Translations under genes and position numbers: made by a program
Shown here: piece after piece, positions 29,068-38,645 of the stretch
Layout of the letters: each line of letters begins with the position of its first letter
Numbering within the stretch: the first letter of the stretch is position 1
The notes under the pieces: model-generated
Seen by the model: the letters and a program-made list of their open reading frames with translations, nothing else
Database searches by the model: none
What the model was told of the DNA's origin: nothing
Origin: Streptomyces sp. NBC_00247
GTDB lineage: Bacteria > Actinomycetota > Actinomycetes > Streptomycetales > Streptomycetaceae
Assembly (NCBI RefSeq): GCF_036188265.1
Contig: NZ_CP108093.1
Location: forward strand, 1,612,001 to 1,676,000
Direction: 5' to 3'
DNA: 64,000 nucleotides

Positions 29068-30180
29068 TCAGTGGCCCTGTTCGTACCGGCGCAGCTGCTC
29101 CAGGTCGATCATGCTGGTGTCGAAGAGACTGGTCTCGTCGAGCGCGGGCTGCCGCTGCTGGGACTGCTGGTCGGCCCACCCGTACTCGGGCCGGCCGGGC
29201 TCTCCGTCGTGCTCGCTCTGCGGCTGGTAGGCGTTCGGGTCGTACGCCTGCTGCTGGTAGGCGTAGACGTCCTGCTGCGGCTGCTCGTAGCCGTCCTGCC
29301 GCTCGTATCCGTCCTGCCGCGGCTGCGCGTAGCCGTACGGGTCCTGCTGGACCGGCTGCTGGTAGTCGTAGCTCTGGACGGGCTCGGCGTACGGGGACTG
29401 GGGCCTCGCCGGGTAGTTCGGGGAGGCCTGCGGCGGTTCCGGGTCCGCCAGTTCGGCGAGGCCCGCCAGGTAGTCGGCGTCGCTGGTGTGGCCCTGGCCG
29501 CCGGCGGCGTCCTGGGCGGCCATGTGCACGCCGAGGTCGTCGGTGGCCACCCGGCCGTGCAGCTTCTGCCGGCCGCGGCCCACCGCCTCCAGGGTCTTGC
29601 CGAGCACGGCCTCGAAGGCACCGAGCTTGGTGTCGACGTACTCGTCGGCGCGCCGCTGGAGCGTCTCCGGGTCGGCGCTGCGCTCGGGGGCCTCGGCGAA
29701 GTCGGGGTCTTCGTAGCCCTGCTCGTCGAGGCCGTGGCCGCGGCCGAGCAGCTTCTCCCGGCCCCGGTCCACGGAGCCGATGGTCTTGGTGAGGACGACC
29801 TCGAAGTTGGCGAGCTTGCTGTCGACGTACTCGTCGGCCTCCGCCTTGACCTCGGCGGCCTCGCGGCGGGCGTCGGCCAGGATGCGGTCGGCCTCGTTCT
29901 GGGACCGGACGACGACCTCGGTACCGGAGATCAGCGAGCCGCGCTCGGCGTGGGCGGACTCGATGATCCGCTCCGCTTCCTGGCGGGCCCGGTCGACGAG
30001 CTGCTCACTGCCGCCGATGACCTCCTCGGCGTGGGCCAGCGAGCCGGGCAGCGCTTCGCGGAGCTCGTCGAGCATCCGGAGCAGATCGGCGCGGTTGATC
30101 ACGCACGAGGCCGACATGGGCATGGACCGGGCGTTCCCGACCGCCTCGACGATCTCGTCGAGCTTCTTCTGCACGTCCAC
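29068..30180 (-). CDS. DivIVA-like coiled-coil cell-division protein
   Basis: A 370-residue protein whose first 210 residues are mainly coiled coil (SLAHAEEVIGGSEQLVDRAR, ADARREAAEVKAEADEYVDS) with a repeated module: EYVDSKLANFEVVLTKTIGS recurs as EYVDTKLGAFEAVLGKTLEA. The C-terminal 150 residues are Gln/Tyr/Pro-rich (YGYAQPRQDGYERQDGYEQP), ending in a short acidic helix. It is usually annotated as a cell division initiation protein; membrane tropomyosin-like roles are proposed for relatives. GTG at 30180 is probable; GTG at 30174 is possible. Confidence 0.75.
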   Translation of the reverse strand: MDVQKKLDEIVEAVGNARSMPMSASCVINRADLLRMLDELREALPGSLAHAEEVIGGSEQLVDRARQEAERIIESAHAERGSLISGTEVVVRSQNEADRILADARREAAEVKAEADEYVDSKLANFEVVLTKTIGSVDRGREKLLGRGHGLDEQGYEDPDFAEAPERSADPETLQRRADEYVDTKLGAFEAVLGKTLEAVGRGRQKLHGRVATDDLGVHMAAQDAAGGQGHTSDADYLAGLAELADPEPPQASPNYPARPQSPYAEPVQSYDYQQPVQQDPYGYAQPRQDGYERQDGYEQPQQDVYAYQQQAYDPNAYQPQSEHDGEPGRPEYGWADQQSQQRQPALDETSLFDTSMIDLEQLRRYEQGH

Positions 30181-30277
30181 CGTGTGCTCGCCACTCTCTG
30201 CCGCTGTTGGAGACGGACGGGACGACTGTAAGGCCAGTCGGCTCCCGTCCGACACCGGGTGACGGCCGCTCAGGCGG

Positions 30278-30787
30278 TCACGTGCGCTCCAGCCGCTCCT
30301 GGAGCGCGGCGTGGACGGTCGGCGGCAGCAGGTGGGAGACGTCTCCGCCCCAGGTCGCGACCTCCTTGACCAGCGAGGACGACAGGAAGCTGTAGGTGGG
30401 GTTGGTGGGGACGAAGAGCGTCTCGACACCGGAGAGGCCGTTGTTCATCTGGGCCATCTGCAGTTCGTAGTCGAAGTCGCTGACCGCCCGGAGCCCCTTG
30501 ACGATGGCCGGGATCTCCCGCTGCTTGCAGAAGTCGACCAGCAGGCCGTGGAAGGACTCGACTTCGACGTTGCCGAAGTCGGAGGTGACTTCGCGGATCA
30601 GCTCGATCCGCTCGTCGACGGTGAACAGCCCTTTCTTGGACTGGTTGATCATCACCGCGACGTGTACGACGTCGTACAGCTTCGAGGCTCGGCCAATGAT
30701 GTCGAGATGTCCGTTGGTGATGGGGTCGAACGACCCCGGACAGACGGCGCGGCGCAACGTGGTTCCCTCGCTCCCGGGTCCGGTCAT
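30278..30787 (-). CDS. coaD: Phosphopantetheine adenylyltransferase
   Basis: Penultimate step of coenzyme A synthesis: 4'-phosphopantetheine plus ATP to dephospho-CoA. The 169-residue protein shows the nucleotidyltransferase motif CPGSFDPITNGHLDII (TxGH) and the C-terminal TYSFLSSSLVKEVA. ATG overlaps the rsmD stop (ATGA), so the two are coupled. Confidence 0.96.
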   Translation of the reverse strand: MTGPGSEGTTLRRAVCPGSFDPITNGHLDIIGRASKLYDVVHVAVMINQSKKGLFTVDERIELIREVTSDFGNVEVESFHGLLVDFCKQREIPAIVKGLRAVSDFDYELQMAQMNNGLSGVETLFVPTNPTYSFLSSSLVKEVATWGGDVSHLLPPTVHAALQERLERT

Positions 30788-31368
30788 CGTGCGTCTTCGC
30801 ACGTGGAGGCGGCGCGACCGTACCAAAGGGTCGCCTCGCCGTAACGACGGGACCTCAACGGCTCGAAACCCTCCGGCCAGCCGAATTCCCCGCCTCTGGT
30901 GGCTCGTTCCACGGTGACGAGTGCGCCCTCGCCAAGCCAGCCCCGCGAGCGGAGTGTGAGCAGGATCTCCCGGAGATCGTCGTCGGTGACGAGGTAGGGC
31001 GGGTCCAGGAAGACCACGTCGTACGGGTCGGCCGGCGCCGGTCCGCAGACGGTCTGTTCGGCCTTGCCGGTGCGGACCTCGGCGCCGGGCAGACCGACGG
31101 AGCGGACGTTCTCGCGGACGGTGCGGACGGCCTTCGGATCGGCCTCCACGAGCAGGGCGTGGACGGCGCCCCGGGAGAGCGCCTCCAGGCCGACCGCGCC
31201 GGACCCCGCGTACAGGTCGGCGATCCGGACGCCGTCGAGCGTGCCGAGCAGCGCCTCCCAGGTCGAGAAGAGGCCCTCACGCGCACGGTCGGAGGTGGGG
31301 CGGGTGCCGTTGCCGGGCGGTACGGCCAGGCGGCGTCCGCCGGCCGAACCGGCGATCACGCGGGTCAT
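30784..31368 (-). CDS. rsmD: 16S rRNA (guanine-966-N2)-methyltransferase
   Basis: SAM-dependent methylase of 16S rRNA. 194 residues starting MTRVIAGSAGGRRLAVP; motif I is DLYAGSGAVGLEAL, and the catalytic motif is DPPY (VVFLDPPYLV). ATG at 31368 gives the family start. The rsmD-coaD pair is widespread in bacteria. Confidence 0.95.
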   Translation of the reverse strand: MTRVIAGSAGGRRLAVPPGNGTRPTSDRAREGLFSTWEALLGTLDGVRIADLYAGSGAVGLEALSRGAVHALLVEADPKAVRTVRENVRSVGLPGAEVRTGKAEQTVCGPAPADPYDVVFLDPPYLVTDDDLREILLTLRSRGWLGEGALVTVERATRGGEFGWPEGFEPLRSRRYGEATLWYGRAASTCEDAR

Positions 31369-31529
31369 GGGAGTCGGTCCTCGGGTCGCGGGACGGCACG
31401 CGGGGGTCGCGTACCTCTGGGGTCCTGCGTCCGGACCGGGCTGGGCTCGCCCGCCCCGGATGAAAGGCCCGGGTCCCACGATATGGCGTGCGGTCCGCCC
31501 GGGCCCGGGCGGACCCGGGGTCTTCCCGG

Positions 31530-33794
31530 TCACCCCTTGTCGAGGAACTCCTCGCGGTCCTTGTCCAGCAGGGCGTCCAGGGCGGTCCGCAGCTCCGGGT
31601 GGCCGGTCAGCTCCGGGTCGGCGGCGACGGTCCGGGTGGCCTCGGCCCGCGCGGCGGTGATGATCTCCTCGTCGTCGATGACGGTGAGCATCCGCAGCGA
31701 GGAGCGGACCCCGGACTGGGCCTGGCCGAGCACGTCGCCCTCGCGGCGCTGTTCCAGGTCGATCCGGGAGAGCTCGAAGCCGTCCAGGGTGGCGGCGACC
31801 GCGCCGAGCCGGGCGCGGGCCGGGCTCGCCTCGTGGGCCTCGCTGACCAGCAGGCAGAGCCCGGGGGCCGAGCCCCGGCCGACCCGGCCGCGCAGCTGGT
31901 GCAGCTGGGAGACGCCGAACCGGTCCGCGTCCATGATCACCATCGCGGTGGCGTTGGGGACGTTCACCCCGACCTCGATCACGGTGGTGGCCACCAGCAC
32001 GTCGACCTGGCCGGCGGCGAACCGCCGCATCACGTCGTCCTTGTCGTCCGGGTTCATCCGGCCGTGCAGCACCTCGACGCGGAGCCCGGCGAGCGGTCCC
32101 GCGGCCAGCAGGGCAGCGATGTCGAGCACGGCGAGCGGCGGGCGCTTGTCGCCGTCGGGACTCGGGGCGTCCGGCTCCTCCGCCTTCGCCGCGGCCTTCG
32201 CGCCCTTGCCGGTCTTCGCGCCCTTGGCCCCGGCCGCCTCCTCGGGGTCGTCGCCGATCCGGGGGCAGACGACGTACGCCTGGTGGCCACCCTCCACCTC
32301 CTCGCGGACCCGCTCCCAGGCGCGGGCGAGGAAGTGCGGTTTGTCGGCCGCGGGCACCACGTGGGTGGCGATCGGCGAGCGCCCGGCGGGGAGCTGGTCC
32401 AGGACGGACGTCTCCAGGTCGCCGAAGACCGTCATCGCGACCGTGCGCGGGATGGGGGTGGCGGTCATCACCAGCAGGTGCGGCGGCTGCTTGCCCTTGG
32501 AGCGCAGGGCGTCGCGCTGCTCCACTCCGAAGCGGTGCTGCTCGTCGACGACGACCAGCCCGAGGTCGTGGAAGGACACCTTGTCCTCGATCAGCGCGTG
32601 GGTGCCGATGACCAGTCCGGCCTCGCCGGTGGTCAGGTCCAGCAGCGCCCGGCGGCGGGCCGCGGTGCCCATGGAGCCGGTGAGCAGGACGACCTTCGTG
32701 CCGAGGGCCGAGCCGCCGAGCATGCCGCCCTCGGCGAGGTCGCCCATCATCTCGGTGATGGAACGGTGGTGCTGCTGGGCGAGCACCTCGGTGGGTGCGA
32801 GCATCGCGGCCTGGCCGCCGCTGTCCACGACGGCGAGCATCGCGCGCAGGGCGACCATGGTCTTGCCCGAGCCGACCTCGCCCTGGAGCAGCCGGTGCAT
32901 GGGGTGTTCGGTGGCGAGATCGCCGAAGATCTCGCCGGACACCTTCCGCTGGCCCTCGGTGAGGGTGAACGGCAGCCGGGCGTCGAAGGCGTCGAGCAGT
33001 CCGTCGGGTGCCGGGCGGCGGGCGACCGCGGGGAGCTGGGTGTCGGCGTACCGGCGGCGGGCCAGCGCGACCTGGAGGACGAACGCCTCGTCCCACTTCA
33101 GCCGCTCCCTGGCGTCCTCGATGTCCGCCTTGGTCTGCGGCCGGTGCACCTTCACCAGGGCTTCGGGCAGGGAGACGAATCCGCGTCCTTCGCGCAGCGG
33201 GGCGGGCAGCGGGTCGACGGCCTCCTGGGCGCTGGGCAGCACGGTGTCCACGGCCTTGGCGATGCGCCAGGAGTCGAGCTGCTTGCAGGCGGGGTAGAGG
33301 GGCAGCAGCCGGCCGGCGAAGGCGTCCACGGCCTCGCGCACGCCCGCTTCCCCGTCCGCCGCGCCGGCCTCGGTGTCGAGCAGTTGGTACGTGGGGTGGG
33401 CGAGCTGCGTCTTGCGGTTGAAGACGCCGACCTTGCCCGCGAACATCGCCCGGCGGCCGGGGAGGAGTTCCTGGTGGGGCTTGTGCACCCCGTGGCCGAA
33501 GAAGACCAGCTGGAGCCGGCCGCTGCCGTCGGTGAGGGTGACTTCCAGGCGTTTGCCGCGCCCGTTGTTGAAGCCCAGCACCCGGGCGTCGGCGACCTGG
33601 GCGACCACGGTGACGTGTTCGTCCAGCGGGAGGTCGGAGAGCGGGGTGAGCCGGCCCCGCTCCTCGTACCGTCGCGGGTAGTGGTGCAGGAGGTCGCCGA
33701 CCGTGTGCAGGCCGAGGTGTTCGGCCATCACCTTCGCGGTGGCTCCGCCGAGCAGCTTCTTGAGGGGTTCATCGAGCGCGGACACGGGTTCCAT
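31530..33794 (-). CDS. recG: ATP-dependent DNA helicase RecG
   Basis: Branch-migration helicase that reverses stalled forks. The 754-residue protein has the N-terminal wedge/OB domain (LLHHYPRRYEER; VTVVAQVADARV), then helicase motifs: Walker A GEVGSGKT, DEQH box VVVDEQHRFGV, motif III MTATPIPRT, motif VI RGRVGRG. A Lys/Ala-rich insertion of about 35 residues (GAKGAKTGKGAKAAAKAEE) lies between motifs III and IV and is not in E. coli RecG. ATG at 33794. Confidence 0.95.
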   Translation of the reverse strand: MEPVSALDEPLKKLLGGATAKVMAEHLGLHTVGDLLHHYPRRYEERGRLTPLSDLPLDEHVTVVAQVADARVLGFNNGRGKRLEVTLTDGSGRLQLVFFGHGVHKPHQELLPGRRAMFAGKVGVFNRKTQLAHPTYQLLDTEAGAADGEAGVREAVDAFAGRLLPLYPACKQLDSWRIAKAVDTVLPSAQEAVDPLPAPLREGRGFVSLPEALVKVHRPQTKADIEDARERLKWDEAFVLQVALARRRYADTQLPAVARRPAPDGLLDAFDARLPFTLTEGQRKVSGEIFGDLATEHPMHRLLQGEVGSGKTMVALRAMLAVVDSGGQAAMLAPTEVLAQQHHRSITEMMGDLAEGGMLGGSALGTKVVLLTGSMGTAARRRALLDLTTGEAGLVIGTHALIEDKVSFHDLGLVVVDEQHRFGVEQRDALRSKGKQPPHLLVMTATPIPRTVAMTVFGDLETSVLDQLPAGRSPIATHVVPAADKPHFLARAWERVREEVEGGHQAYVVCPRIGDDPEEAAGAKGAKTGKGAKAAAKAEEPDAPSPDGDKRPPLAVLDIAALLAAGPLAGLRVEVLHGRMNPDDKDDVMRRFAAGQVDVLVATTVIEVGVNVPNATAMVIMDADRFGVSQLHQLRGRVGRGSAPGLCLLVSEAHEASPARARLGAVAATLDGFELSRIDLEQRREGDVLGQAQSGVRSSLRMLTVIDDEEIITAARAEATRTVAADPELTGHPELRTALDALLDKDREEFLDKG

Positions 33795-33875
33795 TGCACA
33801 CCACGCCACCGACACCCGTCCGGCGGGAGGGCCCGGGGCGTGTCCGGCGGTCGGGCTCAGCGGGCCGTCCGGCGG

Positions 33876-35546
33876 CTATTCGACGCCGATCAGCAGCGGG
33901 GTCCCCGGGTGCCCGCCCCGGTAGACGGTGGTGTCGACGGCCAGGTGCCCCTCGCGTACGTACGACTCCAGTGTGTCGCCGAGGGCGTCGGGCACGTGTT
34001 CGCCGAGGACGAGGGTGACCAGTTCCCCGCCGGCCGCGAGCATCCGGTCGAGGACGGTACGGGCGGTGCCGGGGACGTCCGCGCCGATGACGGCCACGTC
34101 CCCGTCGATCAGGCCGAGGATGTCGCCGGCCTGGCAGATGCCGGCCGTGGTCCACGACTGCCGTTCGGCGACGGCGAGTTCGGCGTAGCGGGTGGCTCCG
34201 GCTGCCGCCGTCATGGCGACGACGTCCTCGTCGAAACTCCGGCCCGGCTCGTGCACGGCGAGAGCGGCGATGCCCTGGACGACGGCGCGGGTCGGCACGA
34301 CGGCGACCCGGATGCCGTCGCCCCTGACCTGCTCGGCGGCGGCGGCCGCGACGTGGCGCAGGGTCGCGTCGTTGGGGAGCAGCACGACCTCGCGGGCGTG
34401 CGCGCGGCGGATGGCCTCGACCAGGTCGCCGCTGGCGGGCGGCTTCCCGGGGCGCCCGAGCACGGTGACGGCGCCGGCCTCCTCGCACAGCCCGCGGAGT
34501 TCCTCGCCGGGGACGACCAGGACGACGGAGCGCGGGGCGGGTTCGGGGTGCGGGCCGGTGCGGGCGGCGCCGAAGTGGGTGATCCGGATCCGGTGCGGGC
34601 GTCCCGCCTCCACGCCCGCCTCCACGGCGGCGCCGGCGTCGTCCACGTGCACGTGGACGTTCCACAGGCCGTCGCCGCCGACGACGACGAGGGAGTCGCC
34701 GAGGGCGTCGAGCCGCCCGCGGAGCCGGTCCACCTCGGCCTCCCCGGCTTCCAGCAGGTAGATGACCTCGAAGGCGGGCCCGTCGCCGGCCGCCGCCCGG
34801 TCCGCGGGGTCGCCGCACTCGCCGGGGTGGGCCGCGGGGCCCTCCGGCACGGGAAGGGGTTCCGGCGCCTGCCGGGGGGCGCGTACGGGCGCCTGTCCGG
34901 TCACCGTCTCCAGCAGCGCCCCCAGCACGGTCACCAGGCCCTGTCCGCCGGCGTCCACGACTCCGGCGCGGCCGAGCACCGGCAGCCGGCCGGGGGTCTC
35001 CTCCAACGCCTCGGCGGCTCCCGCGTGCGCGGCCCGTGCGACGGCCGCCAGGCCGCTCCCGGCGGCGACCGCCCCGGCGGCCCCCGCGGCGGCGGTGGCG
35101 ACGGTGAGGATGGTGCCCTCGACGGGATGGGCGACGGCCCGGCGGGCGGCCGTGGCGGCGTGCGCCAGCGCCCGGGCCAGGTGGTCCGCGTCCCCGCCGT
35201 CCGCGAGTACGGCCGCCATCCCGCGCAGGAGCTGGGCGAGGATGGTGCCGGAGTTGCCCCGCGCCCCGATGAGGGCCCCGTGCGCCATGGCGCGTACCGC
35301 CTCGGCGGTGCCCGGCTCCGCGGGACCGGGCACCGGGGAGTCGCGGTCGTGTGCGGCGAAGACGGCCTCGACGGACGCCCGCGCGGACTCCACGGTGAGG
35401 AAGAGGTTGGTGCCGGTGTCCCCGTCGGGGACGGGGTAGACGTTGATCGCGTCGATCGCGGCGCGTTCCCGGCCCAGGGCTTCGAGGGCCAGGGAGCACC
35501 AGGTGCGTACCGCGACGGCGTCGAAATCGTCGGGGGGCTGCGGCAC
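33876..35546 (-). CDS. FakA-like DAK2-domain protein (fatty acid kinase family)
   Basis: A 556-residue protein. The N-terminal DAK2 domain has NVYPVPDGDTGTNL (ATP/metal-binding aspartates) and GALIGARGNSGTILAQLLRG; the C-terminal half is the FakA/DAK1-like domain (FEVIYLLEAGEAEVDRLRG; VLLPNDATLRHVAAAAAE). In Staphylococcus, FakA with a FakB carrier phosphorylates exogenous fatty acids; actinobacterial members are uncharacterised. It precedes recG, and GTG at 35546 has AGGAGG 7 nt upstream. Divergent from rpmB. Confidence 0.85.
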   Translation of the reverse strand: MPQPPDDFDAVAVRTWCSLALEALGRERAAIDAINVYPVPDGDTGTNLFLTVESARASVEAVFAAHDRDSPVPGPAEPGTAEAVRAMAHGALIGARGNSGTILAQLLRGMAAVLADGGDADHLARALAHAATAARRAVAHPVEGTILTVATAAAGAAGAVAAGSGLAAVARAAHAGAAEALEETPGRLPVLGRAGVVDAGGQGLVTVLGALLETVTGQAPVRAPRQAPEPLPVPEGPAAHPGECGDPADRAAAGDGPAFEVIYLLEAGEAEVDRLRGRLDALGDSLVVVGGDGLWNVHVHVDDAGAAVEAGVEAGRPHRIRITHFGAARTGPHPEPAPRSVVLVVPGEELRGLCEEAGAVTVLGRPGKPPASGDLVEAIRRAHAREVVLLPNDATLRHVAAAAAEQVRGDGIRVAVVPTRAVVQGIAALAVHEPGRSFDEDVVAMTAAAGATRYAELAVAERQSWTTAGICQAGDILGLIDGDVAVIGADVPGTARTVLDRMLAAGGELVTLVLGEHVPDALGDTLESYVREGHLAVDTTVYRGGHPGTPLLIGVE

Positions 35547-35794
35547 CTGGGTCCTCCTGGGTCGTGTTCTGGAAGGGGCGCCGTCCGCCCGGAGAGCGGG
35601 GCCGGCGGTGTCTGGTGCGGGCGGTCCCGACAACGCGGCGAGCGTGCGTGCCAGGCGTCGCCGGGCAGGCGGGACTTCACCACACGCCCCGTGAAGCGGC
35701 CGTGTACGGCGGGCTGCACCGCAGGTTAACCCCGGGCCGCCGGAGAGCGGCCCGGCACCCGGGGCGGGACGGCGGGCAGCTGAACCATGGTAGT
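35547..35794. other. fakA-rpmB divergent region, with hairpin
   Basis: The gap between the divergent genes is 391 bp. CCGGGCCGC (35732-35740) pairs with GCGGCCCGG (35747-35755), flanked by CCC/GGG that extends the structure. No gene is seen. Confidence 0.4.
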
Positions 35795-35824
35795 TTCGTT
35801 GTACCGACGCAGCCGTTGTATGGT
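35795..35824 (+). promoter_or_regulatory. Candidate rpmB promoter
   Basis: TTCGTT, 18 nt, TATGGT in a locally AT-rich segment. It would give a leader of about 105 nt carrying the small hairpin GCCCGA-TGAAAG-TCGGGC. Confidence 0.4.
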
Positions 35825-35937
35825 GTTTCGGTTGCCCGATGAAAGTCGGGCCATTCCTCCGGTGCCGCCACTTCAGTTCACTGATTCCGGCGCGCCGGAA
35901 TTCACTGTAAGTGCACCTGAAGTCTTTGGAGTGACCC

Positions 35938-36123
35938 GTGGCTGCCAACTGCGACGTCTGCGGCAAGGGGCCGGGCTTCGGCAACAACATTTCGCACTCG
36001 CACCGCCGTACGTCTCGTCGCTGGAATCCCAACATCCAGCGCGTGCGTGCCGTGGTCGGTCGGACGCCGAAGCGGCTCAACGTCTGCACCTCGTGCATCA
36101 AGGCCGGCAAGGTCGCGCGCTGA
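35938..36123 (+). CDS. rpmB: 50S ribosomal protein L28
   Basis: 61 residues, starting [20 protein letters not shown] and continuing [19 protein letters not shown]. Two CxxC pairs (CDVC and CTSC) make it the zinc-binding C+ paralogue expected when zinc is sufficient. GTG at 35938 with GGAGTGA upstream. Monocistronic with its own terminator. Confidence 0.95.
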   Translation: MAANCDVCGKGPGFGNNISHSHRRTSRRWNPNIQRVRAVVGRTPKRLNVCTSCIKAGKVAR

Positions 36124-36159
36124 CGTTCCCCGTCGTAGCGCAGCCTTCCGGTTGCCCAG

Positions 36160-36191
36160 AAAGCCGGTCCACCTCGGTGGACCGGCTTTTT
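36160..36191 (+). terminator. rpmB terminator with T5 tail
   Basis: AAAGCCGGTCCAC pairs with GTGGACCGGCTTT around a small loop, followed by further T residues. A classic intrinsic terminator, also usable by thiD on the other strand. Confidence 0.8.
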
Positions 36192-36244
36192 GCTGTGCCC
36201 GGACGGGGAGCACCCGGTCCCGCCGGGCCCGAGCTCCCGCGGCC

Positions 36245-37051
36245 TCAGGCCCGGCGGCTCCGCCAGCCGTGGTCGACCGGGCCGATGCCGGAGCCGAGTG
36301 CGAAGCCGGCCTCGATCGCCCCGGTGACGTAGGTCTTCGCGTTCCGTACCGCCGTGGGCACGTTCTGGCCGCGCGCCAGGCCGCAGGCGATGGCCGAGGC
36401 GAGGGTGCAGCCCGTGCCGTGGGTGTGCCGGTTGTCGTGGCGCGGGGCCCGCAGCCAGTACTCCTGGTCACCGTCGGTGAGCAGGTCGACGGCCTCGCCG
36501 GGGAGATGGCCGCCCTTGATCACCACCCAGCGCGGGCCGAAGGCGAGCACAGCGGCGGCGGCCCGCCGCATGTCCGGCTCCTGGGCCACCTCCACGCCCG
36601 TGAGCTGTGCCACTTCGTCCAGGTTCGGGGTGGCGACCGTGGCCAGCGGCAGCAGTTCCGTCCGTACGGATTCGAGGGCCTCGGCGGCGAGCAGCGCGTC
36701 CCCGTGCTTGGAGACGCCCACGGGATCGACGACGACCGGGGCGCCCGTGCCCGCGAGGAGTCCGGCGACCGTCTCCACCAGTGCGGCGGACGCGAGCATG
36801 CCCGTCTTCACCGCCTGGACACCGATGTCGTCCACGACACTGCGGTACTGGGCGCGTACCGCGTCGGCCGGAAGCTCCCAGGCGCCCTGCACGCCCAGGG
36901 AGTTCTGGGCGGTCACGGCGGTCAGCACGCTCATGCCGTGCACGCCGAGTGCCAGCATCGTCTTGAGGTCGGCCTGGATGCCGGCACCGCCGCCGGAGTC
37001 CGATCCGGCGACGGTGAGGACACGGGGAGGTACGGCGGCAGATATCGGCAT
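36245..37051 (-). CDS. thiD: Hydroxymethylpyrimidine (phosphate) kinase
   Basis: Ribokinase-fold enzyme that phosphorylates HMP and HMP-P in thiamine synthesis. 268 residues; visible motifs are [18 protein letters not shown] (substrate loop), [12 protein letters not shown] and [17 protein letters not shown] (catalytic aspartate and anion hole region HGTGC). Downstream of thiL, 70 bp apart, consistent with one thiamine unit. Confidence 0.95.
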   Translation of the reverse strand: MPISAAVPPRVLTVAGSDSGGGAGIQADLKTMLALGVHGMSVLTAVTAQNSLGVQGAWELPADAVRAQYRSVVDDIGVQAVKTGMLASAALVETVAGLLAGTGAPVVVDPVGVSKHGDALLAAEALESVRTELLPLATVATPNLDEVAQLTGVEVAQEPDMRRAAAAVLAFGPRWVVIKGGHLPGEAVDLLTDGDQEYWLRAPRHDNRHTHGTGCTLASAIACGLARGQNVPTAVRNAKTYVTGAIEAGFALGSGIGPVDHGWRSRRA

Positions 37052-37121
37052 GCCCGCAATTTACTGGGAGCCGTGGTGCGCCGGGCCGGCGGTCCACCGG
37101 CCGGACACCGTCCGAGGGACC

Positions 37122-38096
37122 CTACTGGGGAGTGTCCTCGACGTCGCCGAAGTGGTCCCAGCCTCCCCTGCTGGTCCAGGGCGCGCCGTCGACGGTGACC
37201 TGGGGCAGGGCGGACGGGTTGAGGACCTCGCCGATCACCTTCCAGCGGGCGGGCAGCTTCACGTCCGGCGGGAAGGTCGCCACGATCGCGTGGTCCTCTC
37301 CCCCGGTGAGCACCCACTGGAGCGGATCGACGCCGACCGCCTGCCCGATGTCCGACATCTGGGACGGGACGTCGATGAGTCCGGAGCGCAGGTCGATGCG
37401 GACCTTGCTGGCTTCGGCGATGTGTCCGAGGTCGGCGACCAGTCCGTCGCTGACGTCGGTCATCGCGGTGGCGCCGAGCCCGGCGGCCGCGGGGCCCGCG
37501 TGGTAGGGCGGTTCGGGGCGCCGGTGGGCTTCCACGAAGGCGCGGGGCGAGCGGAATCCCCGGGAGAGTACGGCGAATCCGGCGGCGGACCAGCCGAGCC
37601 AGCCGGTGACCGCGACGACGTCGCCCGGGCGGGCGCCGGAGCGGGTGACCGGTTCGTGGTTGCGGAGGTCGCCGAGCGCGGTGATCGCGACGGTGATGGT
37701 GTCCCCGCCGACCACGTCGCCGCCGACCACGGCCGCCCCGGCGACCTGGCACTCGTCGCGCAGCCCGTCCATGAGTTCGGTCGCCCAGGTCACCGGGAGG
37801 CTCGCCGGGACGACGAGGCCGAGCAGCAGCGCGGTGGGCACGGCTCCCATCGCGGCGATGTCGGCGAGGTTCTGCGCCGCGGCCTTCCGCCCGACGTCGT
37901 ACGCGGTCGACCAGTCGCGGCGGAAGTGGCGTCCCTCGATCAGTACGTCGGTACTGGCCACGACCCTGCGGTCCGGAGCCGCCACGACCGCGGCGTCGTC
38001 GCCGGGCCCCAGCCGTACCGCCGGAGTGGTGGTGAGGCGGGCGGTGAGCTCTCTGATGAGCCCGAACTCCCCCAACTCACCCACGGTTCCCTTCAC
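37122..38096 (-). CDS. thiL: Thiamine-monophosphate kinase
   Basis: Makes thiamine pyrophosphate from TMP with ATP. 324 residues; the AIR-synthase-like fold shows GPGDDAAVV (metal-binding aspartates), STDVLIEGRHFRRDW, and TDVSDGLVADLGHIAEAS. GTG at 38096 with AGGTGA upstream. Pairs with thiD. Confidence 0.95.
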   Translation of the reverse strand: MKGTVGELGEFGLIRELTARLTTTPAVRLGPGDDAAVVAAPDRRVVASTDVLIEGRHFRRDWSTAYDVGRKAAAQNLADIAAMGAVPTALLLGLVVPASLPVTWATELMDGLRDECQVAGAAVVGGDVVGGDTITVAITALGDLRNHEPVTRSGARPGDVVAVTGWLGWSAAGFAVLSRGFRSPRAFVEAHRRPEPPYHAGPAAAGLGATAMTDVSDGLVADLGHIAEASKVRIDLRSGLIDVPSQMSDIGQAVGVDPLQWVLTGGEDHAIVATFPPDVKLPARWKVIGEVLNPSALPQVTVDGAPWTSRGGWDHFGDVEDTPQ

Positions 38097-38391
38097 CGGG
38101 TGTCACCTCTCGTTCGTCGCACCGGCGTCCGGTGCGGGCTGCTCCGACGTGTCCGCGCGGGCCGCGGGCCTCCCCGGGGCCGCCTGTGCCCGTCCCCCGC
38201 GCGGGCCGGGCCGCTCCGCGGTCGCGAGCGGTCACCGCTGTCCGTGATGCCGGGAGACACGTCGGCCCGTGTCGCCCGTACGCCACGCTACGGACGTCTC
38301 CGGGTCCCCGGGTCTCCCCGCTCCCGTCCGCGACGCGATAACGTGGCGTTCCTCTCCCCCACATGATCCTCGTGGCCGCCCTGGAGGTTCC

Positions 38392-38625
38392 GTGGTACAG
38401 GCGTACATCCTTATTCAGACCGAGGTGGGCAAGGCGTCGATCGTCGCCGAGACCATCGCGAAACTCCCGGGAGTGATCCAGGCAGAGGACGTCACCGGAC
38501 CCTACGACGTGATCGTGCGCGCCCAGGCCGACACGGTGGACGAGATCGGCCGCATGGTGGTCGCCCGGGTCCAGCAGGTGGAAGGCATCACACGAACCCT
38601 GACCTGCCCCGTAGTCCACCTCTGA
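38392..38625 (+). CDS. Stand-alone Lrp/AsnC ligand-binding (RAM) domain protein
   Basis: 77 residues: VQAYILIQTEVGKASIVAET, then EDVTGPYDVIVRAQADT. This is the alpha/beta effector domain of Lrp/AsnC regulators without the helix-turn-helix. Such proteins form dimers or octamers and may modulate full-length Lrp proteins by hetero-association. GTG at 38392 preceded by GGAGG. Confidence 0.85.
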   Translation: MVQAYILIQTEVGKASIVAETIAKLPGVIQAEDVTGPYDVIVRAQADTVDEIGRMVVARVQQVEGITRTLTCPVVHL

Positions 38626-38645
38626 CCCCCGTCTACGCTGGTCCG

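Noticed and set aside
26114-29230. 1038-codon open frame on the plus strand across mutM, rnc, rpmF and yceD
   Set aside because: Spans four genes with clear family signatures on the other strand; composition typical of antisense frames.
36245-38096. TPP riboswitch before thiL/thiD
   Set aside because: I could not find the conserved THI-box core upstream of thiL or thiD; the thiL leader is short and coupled to a nearby divergent gene.
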